Origin: Campylobacter corcagiensis
GTDB taxonomy: Bacteria; Campylobacterota; Campylobacteria; Campylobacterales; Campylobacteraceae
Reading direction: 5' to 3'
NCBI RefSeq assembly: GCF_013201645.1
Contig: NZ_CP053842.1
Coordinates: forward strand, 310,001-374,000
Length of the DNA: 64,000 nucleotides
Part shown: positions 1 to 5,375 of the stretch, piece by piece
Layout of the letters: each line of letters opens with the position of its first letter
How positions within the stretch are numbered: the stretch's first letter is position 1
Translations under genes and position numbers: made by a program
Notes under the pieces: generated by a model
The model's database searches: none
What the model saw: the letters and a program-made list of their open reading frames with translations, nothing else
Told to the model about the DNA's origin: nothing

Positions 1-1479
1 AAGGCAAGAGCAAGTTTTATAGCTGTTTATACTTCCACCAAGTGGCTTTTTAAGTTTATCTACTGCATTATCAATACTTCTTTTAATATCAACAACTTGT
101 TCTTTTACTTCTTTAATTGTTTTTTCTAAACCCTCTTTTATAGTGTCGTAAGCTTCTTTGATTTTTTTTAAAAGTCCTTTAGATTCTTCTATATCTGATT
201 TTAAATCACCCTTATCAAAATCTTTATAATCATCACTATCTAATAAATCATCTAACCTATCTTTTATCTTTTCTATATTCTCACTCTCTTTTTCTAAAAG
301 CTCATTAGTTTTATTAATAGAATTAACAATGTCACTATCATCAAAGTTATTAGAAGAACCACCACCATTACCACCAGAATGATTTGTACCTGAATCACCA
401 TCATCAGGACTATCGCTATCACCTTTATTATTTCCATCACCTGGAACAGGTGGATTATTAGGATCAGATGGCTTATCTGGATTATCTGGGTTTGGTTTAG
501 GCTTTGGTTTAGGATTTATATCGATTGTGCCATCATCAGGTTTAGGCTCAGCTGGATTATCATTGATATCTTCATCAGGTTTTTTAGATGGATCAGATGG
601 CTCATCTGGATTATCTGGTTTATCAGGCTTATCATTATCTTTAGGTGGTTCTTCTGTTTTATTATCATCAGATGGTGGAATTGTAGGCTTACAATTAGGT
701 GCAGGAATTGAATTTATACTGTTATATGTTTCAGGAATATCATCAGTACACATTATAGGTTTAAAATATGCCCAAACCTTACCATTTTCATCAGCTTTAT
801 ATGCTATAGGTGTGCTTTGTTTATAGACATTATCAATGCTACAACTAAAGGAGTTTTGACAGTTATTTATAGCTTGTTCTAAGTGCGGCGAACAAGGATT
901 ATCATTTCCAAATTTACACACACAATCAGCTAAATCTTGAAATGTATAATTACCGCTTTGTATCTTATCAACATTACATTTAGGTTCACATTTATTTGTT
1001 TTTGGATTGAATACTTCACCATTTTTAGGACAAGTGACTTTTTTAAATATTTGATATTTATAACTAGAAATATTTAATGTTAATCTTTGCTTATCGTATT
1101 GAGAATTTTCATAATGAACACCACAACGATATTTATATGAAGAATAAGGACCTGGCGCAAATATACAAGTAATAGGAGTGGAGCAGGATTTTGAATATAG
1201 ATAAATAGTATCGCCATTATCTAAAATTTTATAACCTTCATTAGGACCATCTTCATTATAAATATCGGTAGAACTTTGTGATGCTAACTTTTTATAGACA
1301 TTACCATTTAATGAGTAATAATCATCTCCAATAGATGTTAATGCGATACTACCAGCTGAAAAATCTATTTTTATATCATTATTAGTTGCAATATTTTTTT
1401 TACGAACTTCACAAATATTAGCATAAGTTAAAGTTGTAAGAGATAATAAGATTATTAAGAATTTGAGTAGGGTTTTCAT
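1..1479 (-). CDS. pIII-like phage adsorption protein (partial, C-terminus beyond left edge)
   Basis: One frame stays open from the ATG at 1479 to the window edge, giving 493 residues without a stop. It starts with a signal peptide (MKTLLKFLIILLSLTTLTYA) and continues as a Cys-rich extracellular region of about 250 residues. A Pro/Asp linker of roughly residues 265-370 has repeats such as DKPDKPDNPDEP, then a Gly/Ser stretch, then a strongly charged helical, probably coiled-coil region, ending at the edge in TCSC. Signal peptide, disulfide-rich head, low-complexity linker and C-terminal part is the layout of filamentous phage minor coat protein pIII. It lies just downstream of the coat genes on the same strand, as in inoviruses. 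The role in host-receptor binding is inferred from layout and position, not from recognised sequence similarity. Confidence 0.7.
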   Translation of the reverse strand, partial: MKTLLKFLIILLSLTTLTYANICEVRKKNIATNNDIKIDFSAGSIALTSIGDDYYSLNGNVYKKLASQSSTDIYNEDGPNEGYKILDNGDTIYLYSKSCSTPITCIFAPGPYSSYKYRCGVHYENSQYDKQRLTLNISSYKYQIFKKVTCPKNGEVFNPKTNKCEPKCNVDKIQSGNYTFQDLADCVCKFGNDNPCSPHLEQAINNCQNSFSCSIDNVYKQSTPIAYKADENGKVWAYFKPIMCTDDIPETYNSINSIPAPNCKPTIPPSDDNKTEEPPKDNDKPDKPDNPDEPSDPSKKPDEDINDNPAEPKPDDGTIDINPKPKPKPNPDNPDKPSDPNNPPVPGDGNNKGDSDSPDDGDSGTNHSGGNGGGSSNNFDDSDIVNSINKTNELLEKESENIEKIKDRLDDLLDSDDYKDFDKGDLKSDIEESKGLLKKIKEAYDTIKEGLEKTIKEVKEQVVDIKRSIDNAVDKLKKPLGGSINSYKTCSCL

Positions 1480-1513
1480 TAAAATAAATTCCTTAGGATA
1501 CTAAAAAACATTT

Positions 1514-1642
1514 TTACCACTTCCTAATAAAAAGTATTAAAACTAAAAATAAAGGAAGTATCCCAACATTGAAATAAAAAAATAAAGAGAAAAAATAATC
1601 AAAGCTTTTAACACCAGTTAAATTTAAAACTGAAAAATCCAT
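1514..1642 (-). CDS. Tiny membrane protein of the phage coat cluster
   Basis: A 42-residue frame opens with MDFSVLNLTGVKSFDYFF and has one hydrophobic segment (about residues 17-38) ending in the basic tail IRKW. AAGGAG lies 7 bases before the ATG, so translation is credible. It sits between the coat gene and the pIII-like gene, in the same direction as its neighbours. Filamentous phages encode several minor coat proteins of about 30-45 residues (pVII/pIX type) in this place. Assignment rests on size, topology and position only. Confidence 0.6.
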   Translation of the reverse strand: MDFSVLNLTGVKSFDYFFSLFFYFNVGILPLFLVLILFIRKW

Positions 1643-1656
1643 TTTTTATCTCCTTA

Positions 1657-1791
1657 TTATTTTATTTGACTTATAAAAAGCATAAGTGTAAAAGTAAGAA
1701 TGAAACCGCAAAGAATTCCGCTTATAGACATCATTTCGTTATATTTTGAAGCGGTTAAGCCTATTGTTTGTAAAATCTGTATAGAGTTCAT
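1657..1791 (-). CDS. Tiny membrane protein of the phage coat cluster
   Basis: A 44-residue frame begins MNSIQILQTIGL, followed by one membrane segment at about residues 22-40. It sits just downstream of the 38-residue gene and upstream of the 42-residue gene, all co-directional and closely packed. Its start follows a GGTAG-type ribosome site. It is probably a minor coat or assembly protein of the filamentous phage. No sequence family was recognised. Confidence 0.55.
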   Translation of the reverse strand: MNSIQILQTIGLTASKYNEMMSISGILCGFILTFTLMLFISQIK

Positions 1792-1798
1792 TTTTAAA

Positions 1799-1915
1799 CT
1801 ACCTTTGGAATAGATCTATAACGCTATTTATTATTTTTATGCCAAACAAAGCAACAATAATAATGCCTATGTAGCTATTTGTGAATAATATAAGCTTTGC
1901 TAGATCTATTCCCAT
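1799..1915 (-). CDS. Tiny membrane protein of the phage coat cluster
   Basis: A 38-residue frame beginning MGIDLAKLILF has a single hydrophobic segment (about residues 14-27) and a mixed-charge tail. It starts 11 bases after the stop of the major coat gene. No strong ribosome site is visible, so it may be translationally coupled. Size and place fit a minor virion protein, but this is inference. Confidence 0.5.
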   Translation of the reverse strand: MGIDLAKLILFTNSYIGIIIVALFGIKIINSVIDLFQR

Positions 1916-1926
1916 AATGGTGCCTA

Positions 1927-2160
1927 TTATCTACTAAATAAGAAAATAACTCTTTTTACTGCCCAAAATGCACCTAGAGCCGTAAGGATAATACCTACAG
2001 CAGCCATATACGGAGCTATGTCAATTTTTCCAGTCATTACACCAGTTGAAGGATCTACTGTTATATCAGCAAGTGCACTAGTTGCACCTACTAAACCAGC
2101 AGTAGCAATTAAACCGACTTTAGCTTTACCTGATTTGAAAAAATCTGTTAATTTTTTCAT
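1927..2160 (-). CDS. Filamentous phage major coat protein precursor (pVIII-like)
   Basis: The 77-residue product has the hallmarks of an inovirus pro-coat. A basic N-terminus (MKKLTDFFKSGKAK) and hydrophobic signal (VGLIATAGLVG) end at a likely signal-peptidase site, ATSALA before D. A short acidic mature N-terminus follows (DITVDPSTG), then one membrane helix (about residues 48-68) and a basic C-terminus (VKRVIFLFSR). AAGGAG precedes the ATG at 2160. The frame is open further upstream, but those codons lack a ribosome site and would spoil the signal peptide. In the virion such proteins form the helical tube around the ssDNA. It is the strongest single indicator of the phage type here. Confidence 0.85.
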   Translation of the reverse strand: MKKLTDFFKSGKAKVGLIATAGLVGATSALADITVDPSTGVMTGKIDIAPYMAAVGIILTALGAFWAVKRVIFLFSR

Positions 2161-2235
2161 ATCATACTCCTTTGTTGAATTTGAGTTTAAAATAAACTCT
2201 ATCAAGCCCACTTTTTATAGTAGGCTTTGTAGAAT

Positions 2236-2427
2236 TTATATATTTCTTAGATCTATTATGTATCTGACTTCTCCATTTGTTCTATTTGTGTAAACTATGG
2301 CAAAGCTGTTTATTTTCCTTACTTTTGTTGTATAACCATCCATAGCGTTTAATAAAACACTTAAATTATCAGTATCAATTAATAAAGGTTTTCTAACTGA
2401 TCCGCTTTTATAAATTACTTCTTTCAT
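2236..2427 (-). CDS. Small phage protein of unknown function
   Basis: A 63-residue soluble protein, beginning MKEVIYKSGSVRKPLLID, without membrane segment or signal peptide. Its ATG overlaps the stop of the upstream 163-residue gene by four bases (ATGA), so the two are translationally coupled. It lies immediately upstream of the major coat gene. In inoviruses this place is often taken by small DNA-binding or replication-related proteins, but no motif supports a specific role. Confidence 0.6.
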   Translation of the reverse strand: MKEVIYKSGSVRKPLLIDTDNLSVLLNAMDGYTTKVRKINSFAIVYTNRTNGEVRYIIDLRNI

Positions 2428-2915
2428 TTCGTAGCCTTTGGTTTTTCAAAATCACTTATAAAAGCATTTAAATCAAAGCTTTCATCAATATTTACCTGTG
2501 AACTATTTTTAACAAGATTTCTTATATTGTTTTTAAAGTCAAATACTGGCATTTCTTCACCAACTGGGAGAGTGATGAATTTTTTACCTACAAAGTTGTC
2601 ATTAAAGAATTTTTTTAATTTATCAACATTGATTTTTAGAGTGGTTAGATATTCCATTGAAAATTTTACATATAAGGTTTTTAAAGTTGCATTATCTTGA
2701 TTTATTTCGCCATCTTCATTTATGCTTTGATATGAAGTTTTATAACTTGCTACAAGCTGAAACCAGAAGCTTTTTTTACCTTCTTCATCTATTGAATAAC
2801 TTGAATTTGCTTGAATTGGTAGAAATGATATGTATGAAAATCTTTTATATTGATTTTCAAAACTAAAAGCTAGATTGTTGTTTTTTTCAATATAACTTAA
2901 AACTATATTTGACAT
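2424..2915 (-). CDS. Phage protein of unknown function, first gene of the coat operon
   Basis: A 163-residue cytoplasmic-looking protein (start MSNIVLSYIEKNNNLAFSF) with no signal peptide or membrane helix. Its C-terminal tail is acidic then basic (FISDFEKPKATK). GGAGTG lies before the ATG. It is the first gene after the divergent non-coding region and is coupled to the next gene by an ATGA overlap. By position it could be the ssDNA-binding or replication-accessory protein of the phage. I see no family motif, so function stays open. Confidence 0.6.
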   Translation of the reverse strand: MSNIVLSYIEKNNNLAFSFENQYKRFSYISFLPIQANSSYSIDEEGKKSFWFQLVASYKTSYQSINEDGEINQDNATLKTLYVKFSMEYLTTLKINVDKLKKFFNDNFVGKKFITLPVGEEMPVFDFKNNIRNLVKNSSQVNIDESFDLNAFISDFEKPKATK

Positions 2916-3258
2916 TAGGACACTCCTTAAATTTTATTTTTGGATATTTTTAGATTTTGATTAGAGTAGGGCGGAGTATCCTAACCACCCCACTAAATAG
3001 TTTTTTGACTTATTTAGGTCAATACCTGTTAAGGTATGCATATCTTAACGCCGACTTATACCCTAAACATCTTTATTTTGTTGCGGTGCGGTAGTTAAGC
3101 GATAAATTTGCTTAAATTTGTTAAAATTGAGTTGATAAATAAACAAAATTTAAGCGGTTAATTAGTAAATGTGTAATTATTATACATTTACTAAAAAGAA
3201 TAATAACAATTAATAGCTTAAAAAATGTTTAATATTTAAACGAAAAAGAATAAATTTA
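2916..3258. other. Divergent non-coding region with three inverted repeats (candidate phage control/origin region)
   Basis: No credible gene is present between the divergent phage genes. I see three dyads. First, 3028-3049 is a near-perfect 22-base palindrome with GTTAAG/CTTAAC arms around a TATGCATA core. Second, 3110-3122 pairs with 3142-3155 (GCTTAAATTTGTT against AACAAAATTTAAGC, one extra base). Third, 3162-3175 pairs with 3181-3194 (TTAGTAAATGTGTA against TATACATTTACTAA, one G-T wobble, loop of five). Such clusters suit an ssDNA phage origin or operators for the adjacent HTH protein. Which of these it is cannot be told from sequence alone. Confidence 0.6.
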
Positions 3259-3474
3259 ATGAAAAGTGTAAAAATGACTAGACAAGAATTAGCAGAATTA
3301 TTAAACATTAGCAGAGGCACACTTAATAACTGGGAAAAGGAAAAACCAGAACTTATTAGGCTAATTAATCAAGGACTTGCATTAGATGAACAAATAGAAG
3401 AAACTAAAAAGTATCTTGAAAAGTTAGAAAACATTAAACAAAGAGCATTAACTTCTAAAAAAATAAATTTGTAA
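3259..3474 (+). CDS. Small HTH DNA-binding protein
   Basis: A 71-residue protein. Residues 6-30 (MTRQELAELLNISRGTLNNW) form a clear helix-turn-helix of the kind that reads 'start helix, LLNISRGTL, recognition helix'. The rest is a predicted coiled coil rich in Glu and Lys (about residues 42-65). It is transcribed away from the coat operon, with hairpin-rich DNA upstream, so it is probably the phage's own regulator. Start could also be the internal ATG at 3274, since neither has a strong ribosome site. A replication-initiation helper role cannot be excluded. Confidence 0.7.
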   Translation: MKSVKMTRQELAELLNISRGTLNNWEKEKPELIRLINQGLALDEQIEETKKYLEKLENIKQRALTSKKINL

Positions 3475-3484
3475 AGGTATCCAA

Positions 3485-4027
3485 ATGAAAAAAGTATCCA
3501 TAATTTTATTATTAGCTATTGTATTAAACGCACAAGATTACTCTCTAGATGTTGGTAAAGCTCTATCTGATGGAATGAAGCAAGGAATTAAAGGGCTAGG
3601 TAAAGCAATAATGGACAAAACAGAAAGAAATAAAGATACAGATCAAATAAAAGATAATTTTCAAGAAAAATATAATAAATTTGATAATTTAAAAATCGAA
3701 GGAGAATGGACTTTAAAAATGGATAAAGTTGTAACAAGCTTTTTAAATTCAGCGGGGAATAAATGGGATATAAAATTAAAAGATGATAATTCTGTTTATT
3801 TAGGAAATAGATTAGATAATAGAAAATGGAGTTTTAAAAATGATATTTTAGAGTTTAAAACAGAAGGATTTCAGCCTTTTAACTTTAAAGAAAAAATTAA
3901 ATTTATAAAGTATGTGGGGAATTTTTGCTATAAAGTTTTATATAATGATAATAAAGCTTCTATGTGTAAAACAAAAGGCAAAATATTAAAAGATGGAAGC
4001 AAGGCTATAAAAATAGAAATACATTAG
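3485..4027 (+). CDS. Exported protein of unknown function, likely phage cargo
   Basis: The product is 180 residues with a short signal peptide (MKKVSIILLLAIVLNA, cleavage near residue 16). There is no lipobox. The mature part has an alternating polar/hydrophobic pattern from about residue 75, with IEGEWTLKM, NRKWSFKNDILEFKTEG and two Cys near the C-terminus (NFCYKVLY, ASMCKTKGK). This resembles a small beta-barrel or lipocalin-like fold with one disulfide. AAAGG precedes the ATG and the gene follows the HTH gene by 10 bases, so the two form one unit. It does not look like a phage structural protein. I did not recognise a family. Confidence 0.6.
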   Translation: MKKVSIILLLAIVLNAQDYSLDVGKALSDGMKQGIKGLGKAIMDKTERNKDTDQIKDNFQEKYNKFDNLKIEGEWTLKMDKVVTSFLNSAGNKWDIKLKDDNSVYLGNRLDNRKWSFKNDILEFKTEGFQPFNFKEKIKFIKYVGNFCYKVLYNDNKASMCKTKGKILKDGSKAIKIEIH

Positions 4028-4064
4028 ATTTTTTTAACCAACATTAGTATATAAAGACACAAGA

Positions 4065-4117
4065 GCGGTGCTTTAGTTCGTGCGTTCGCAAGCTCACGCA
4101 CTCACAACACGCACCGC
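4065..4117. repeat. Nested inverted repeat A
   Basis: Outer arms GCGGTGC (4065-4071) and GCACCGC (4111-4117) enclose inner arms GTGCGT (4080-4085) and ACGCAC (4096-4101). The structure begins about 40 bases after the exported-protein gene. It has no T-run, so it is not an obvious terminator. Its GC-rich arms contrast with the AT-rich neighbourhood. Confidence 0.6.
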
Positions 4118-4233
4118 ACCGCAGCCTTGAAATTTAAGTATAAATTTTAGAAATTTTTAAAATATTAGTTTAAATTTTGATTTGATTTTTAAGCTTAATT
4201 TTATTTTTGGGTGGGGTTTGGTTCTTTCTTTGG

Positions 4234-4318
4234 GCGTTCCCCTTCGCTTCGCTTGGGTCGGGCTTTTCGCTCATATCTTTTTGCAAGCAAAAAGGATAAC
4301 CGCTACAATCCCTAACGC
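4234..4318. repeat. GC-rich structured element with central hairpin
   Basis: Short outer arms GCGTT (4234-4238) and AACGC (4314-4318) enclose a GC-rich stretch. At its centre is a perfect 8-base-pair hairpin, CTTTTTGC/GCAAAAAG (4277-4294, two-base loop). From memory, closely similar stretches occur in intergenic regions of many Bacteroidetes genomes and are often mis-annotated as short proteins. I cannot verify that here. Confidence 0.5.
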
Positions 4319-4359
4319 GGGGGTAATTGTAGTTTTAAATTTGCCCTATGATGTGACTT

Positions 4360-4437
4360 TGAAAATTTTAAAAGTCTAAAACATTTTTAAAAGTAAACTT
4401 TTAAAAATGCTTCAGAAACTACCTTTTAAAATTTTCA
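4360..4437. repeat. Nested inverted repeat B (15 bp + 12 bp)
   Basis: Outer arms are a perfect 15-base match (4360-4374 with 4423-4437, TGAAAATTTTAAAAG and its complement). Inside, a perfect 12-base stem (4382-4393 with 4398-4409) closes on a 4-base TAAA loop. Both stems share the core TTTTAAAAG, so the arms may have arisen by duplication. There is no adjoining gene that would need a terminator. Confidence 0.7.
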
Positions 4438-4479
4438 GTTTTTTTTCGCTTGTTTTGCTTAAATTTTATCCAACGGCTC

Positions 4480-4555
4480 GCATTTGTCAAGGGTCAAGAT
4501 GAACGGCGACTTTTTATATTTTAGATTTTGTAAAGTCGCCGCCCTTGACAAATGC
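4480..4555. repeat. Nested inverted repeat C (14 bp + 10 bp, one-sided bulge)
   Basis: Outer arms GCATTTGTCAAGGG (4480-4493) and its exact complement (4542-4555) adjoin inner arms CGGCGACTTT (4504-4513) and complement (4532-4541). On the right side the two stems are contiguous, while on the left they are separated by a 10-base bulge (4494-4503). The terminal loop is 18 bases. Folded, this is a 24-bp stem with an asymmetric bulge, like ssDNA phage origin or packaging hairpins or a recombination hairpin. Confidence 0.75.
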
Positions 4556-4636
4556 TCCCCTTATGGAAAAATCCGCAGCTGCAACAAACAAAAAAGAACA
4601 CTCGCCACACATAGGGCTTTTAAGGATAGTTAAAGA

Positions 4637-4660
4637 GTTCAAATCCCTCTCTGTCCGCCA
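4637..4660 (+). other. tRNA 3'-end copy, probable prophage attachment site
   Basis: The 24 bases starting GTTCAAATCCCTCTC and ending in CCA read as T-loop, T-stem 3' strand and acceptor 3' strand of a tRNA (probably Ser or Leu class). The matching 5' half of the tRNA is absent, and the bases before it cannot form the T-stem. Such a truncated 3' end is the usual footprint left at one end of an element integrated into a tRNA gene. The intact tRNA should lie beyond the left edge. Confidence 0.6.
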
Positions 4661-4728
4661 CGAGATACCATTTTATGGGTATTTGAAGGCATTTTTTAAC
4701 AAGACTTTTCCGCCCCCTGCCTAGGCGT

Positions 4729-4947
4729 TTAATATAAATCCATTTTTCTATTAAAATCTTTTAAGTTAGAATTAAGATAATTTACATAAACATCATAAAT
4801 CATTTTAGTGGTTGAATGCCCTAAAAGCTTAGCAAGCTCAATAAAGGTAGTTAAATTTTGATAAAGCATATTAGTTGCGTAAGTATGAGGCATATTATAA
4901 AGCCTACGATATTTTAAATTCTTGCAGCGTGAGTGGCTATTTAAATT
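4729..4947 (-). pseudogene. Tyrosine recombinase (integrase) C-terminal fragment
   Basis: A 72-codon open fragment encodes the last catalytic block of a phage-type integrase: YRRLYNMPHTYATNMLYQ, then LAKLLGHSTTKMIYDVYV. The GH motif and the presumed Tyr nucleophile are present. Where the family has HxxR the sequence reads YNMP before HTYA, so both the His and the catalytic Arg are gone. There is an in-frame stop just upstream and no N-terminal part. It is therefore inactive debris. Its C-terminus points to the tRNA 3'-end copy 70 bases away, the usual int/att arrangement, but on the outer side of the phage end, so it may belong to another element. Confidence 0.75.
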
Positions 4948-5104
4948 TTAAAGTTTTTTGGTATATTTTAAAGGGTATTTAGGTAATTTAAAAGCTAAAA
5001 ATAATAAAATGAAAAACTCAATGTAAATATGAAAGCATTTTAGCAAAAAGGCAAATCAATACACTCTTATGTGAAATAGGTTTTATAAAAAGCTGTAATA
5101 TAAA
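4948..5104. other. AT-rich spacer between two gene fragments
   Basis: Nothing recognisable apart from degenerate sequence between the integrase fragment and the next fragment. It is probably residue of the same decayed element. Confidence 0.4.
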
Positions 5105-5281
5105 ATTTATATAGAATTTTGGGGATTAGAAGAAAATCAAAAATATGCTAAGAGAAAGGCTGAAAAAATTGAAATTTACAAAAGAGAGAATTTTAAATTA
5201 ATAGAAATTGACAACAACACAATAAATAACATAGATGACATCTTACCAAAAGAGCTTTTAAAATTTGGGGTTAGATTTTAA
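5105..5281 (+). pseudogene. C-terminal fragment of an unrecognised protein (possible nuclease-fold domain)
   Basis: A 58-codon fragment without start codon reads IYIEFWGLEENQKYAKRKAE and ends in DDILPKELLKFGVRF and a TAA. It is well-formed protein sequence. The pattern 'Y-I-E-x-W-G ... Y ... R-K-x-x-K-I ... Y ... L-I-E-I ... L-P-x-x-L-L-K-F-G' reminds me of the C-terminal part of restriction-nuclease-like domains in mobile-element proteins, but I am not certain of the family. A stop lies directly upstream of the open part, so the N-terminal region is lost or frameshifted. Confidence 0.45.
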
Positions 5282-5375
5282 ATTTTGTTTGATTAATAGA
5301 ACTTCTTTAGTCAATAACCACACTCCTGTTTATAGCAATCACTATTTAAAATACTTTTAAATTCTCATCTACCTT

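Larger units (their letters stand above)
3082..4123. repeat. 11-base inverted repeat pair flanking the HTH/exported-protein genes
   Basis: TGCGGTGCGGT at 3082-3092 is repeated in perfect inverse at 4113-4123. The pair brackets the plus-strand two-gene unit. In an AT-rich genome an 11-base GC-rich exact match at this distance is unlikely to be chance. It could be a protein-binding site used twice or the scar of a rearrangement. Confidence 0.5.
4028..4636. other. Non-coding, hairpin-rich region at the prophage end
   Basis: No convincing coding sequence is seen over about 600 bases. The stretch holds four dyad structures (listed separately at 4065-4117, 4234-4318, 4360-4437 and 4480-4555), three of them nested double hairpins. 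Parts are much richer in G+C than the surrounding DNA. Filamentous phages keep plus- and minus-strand origins and the packaging signal as hairpins in an intergenic region, so this is a candidate for that. An origin of transfer is an alternative. Confidence 0.6.

Noticed and set aside
527-826. Ser/Gly-rich 99-residue frame on the plus strand
   Set aside because: It is antisense to the repetitive linker of the pIII-like gene; its composition only mirrors that linker.
4182-4379. 65-residue plus-strand frame beginning MIFKLNFIFGWGL
   Set aside because: It runs through the structured GC-rich element and hairpins, has no ribosome site, and this type of product is a common spurious annotation.
4637-4660. 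A complete tRNA gene
   Set aside because: Only the 3' end is present; upstream bases cannot form T-stem, anticodon arm or acceptor.
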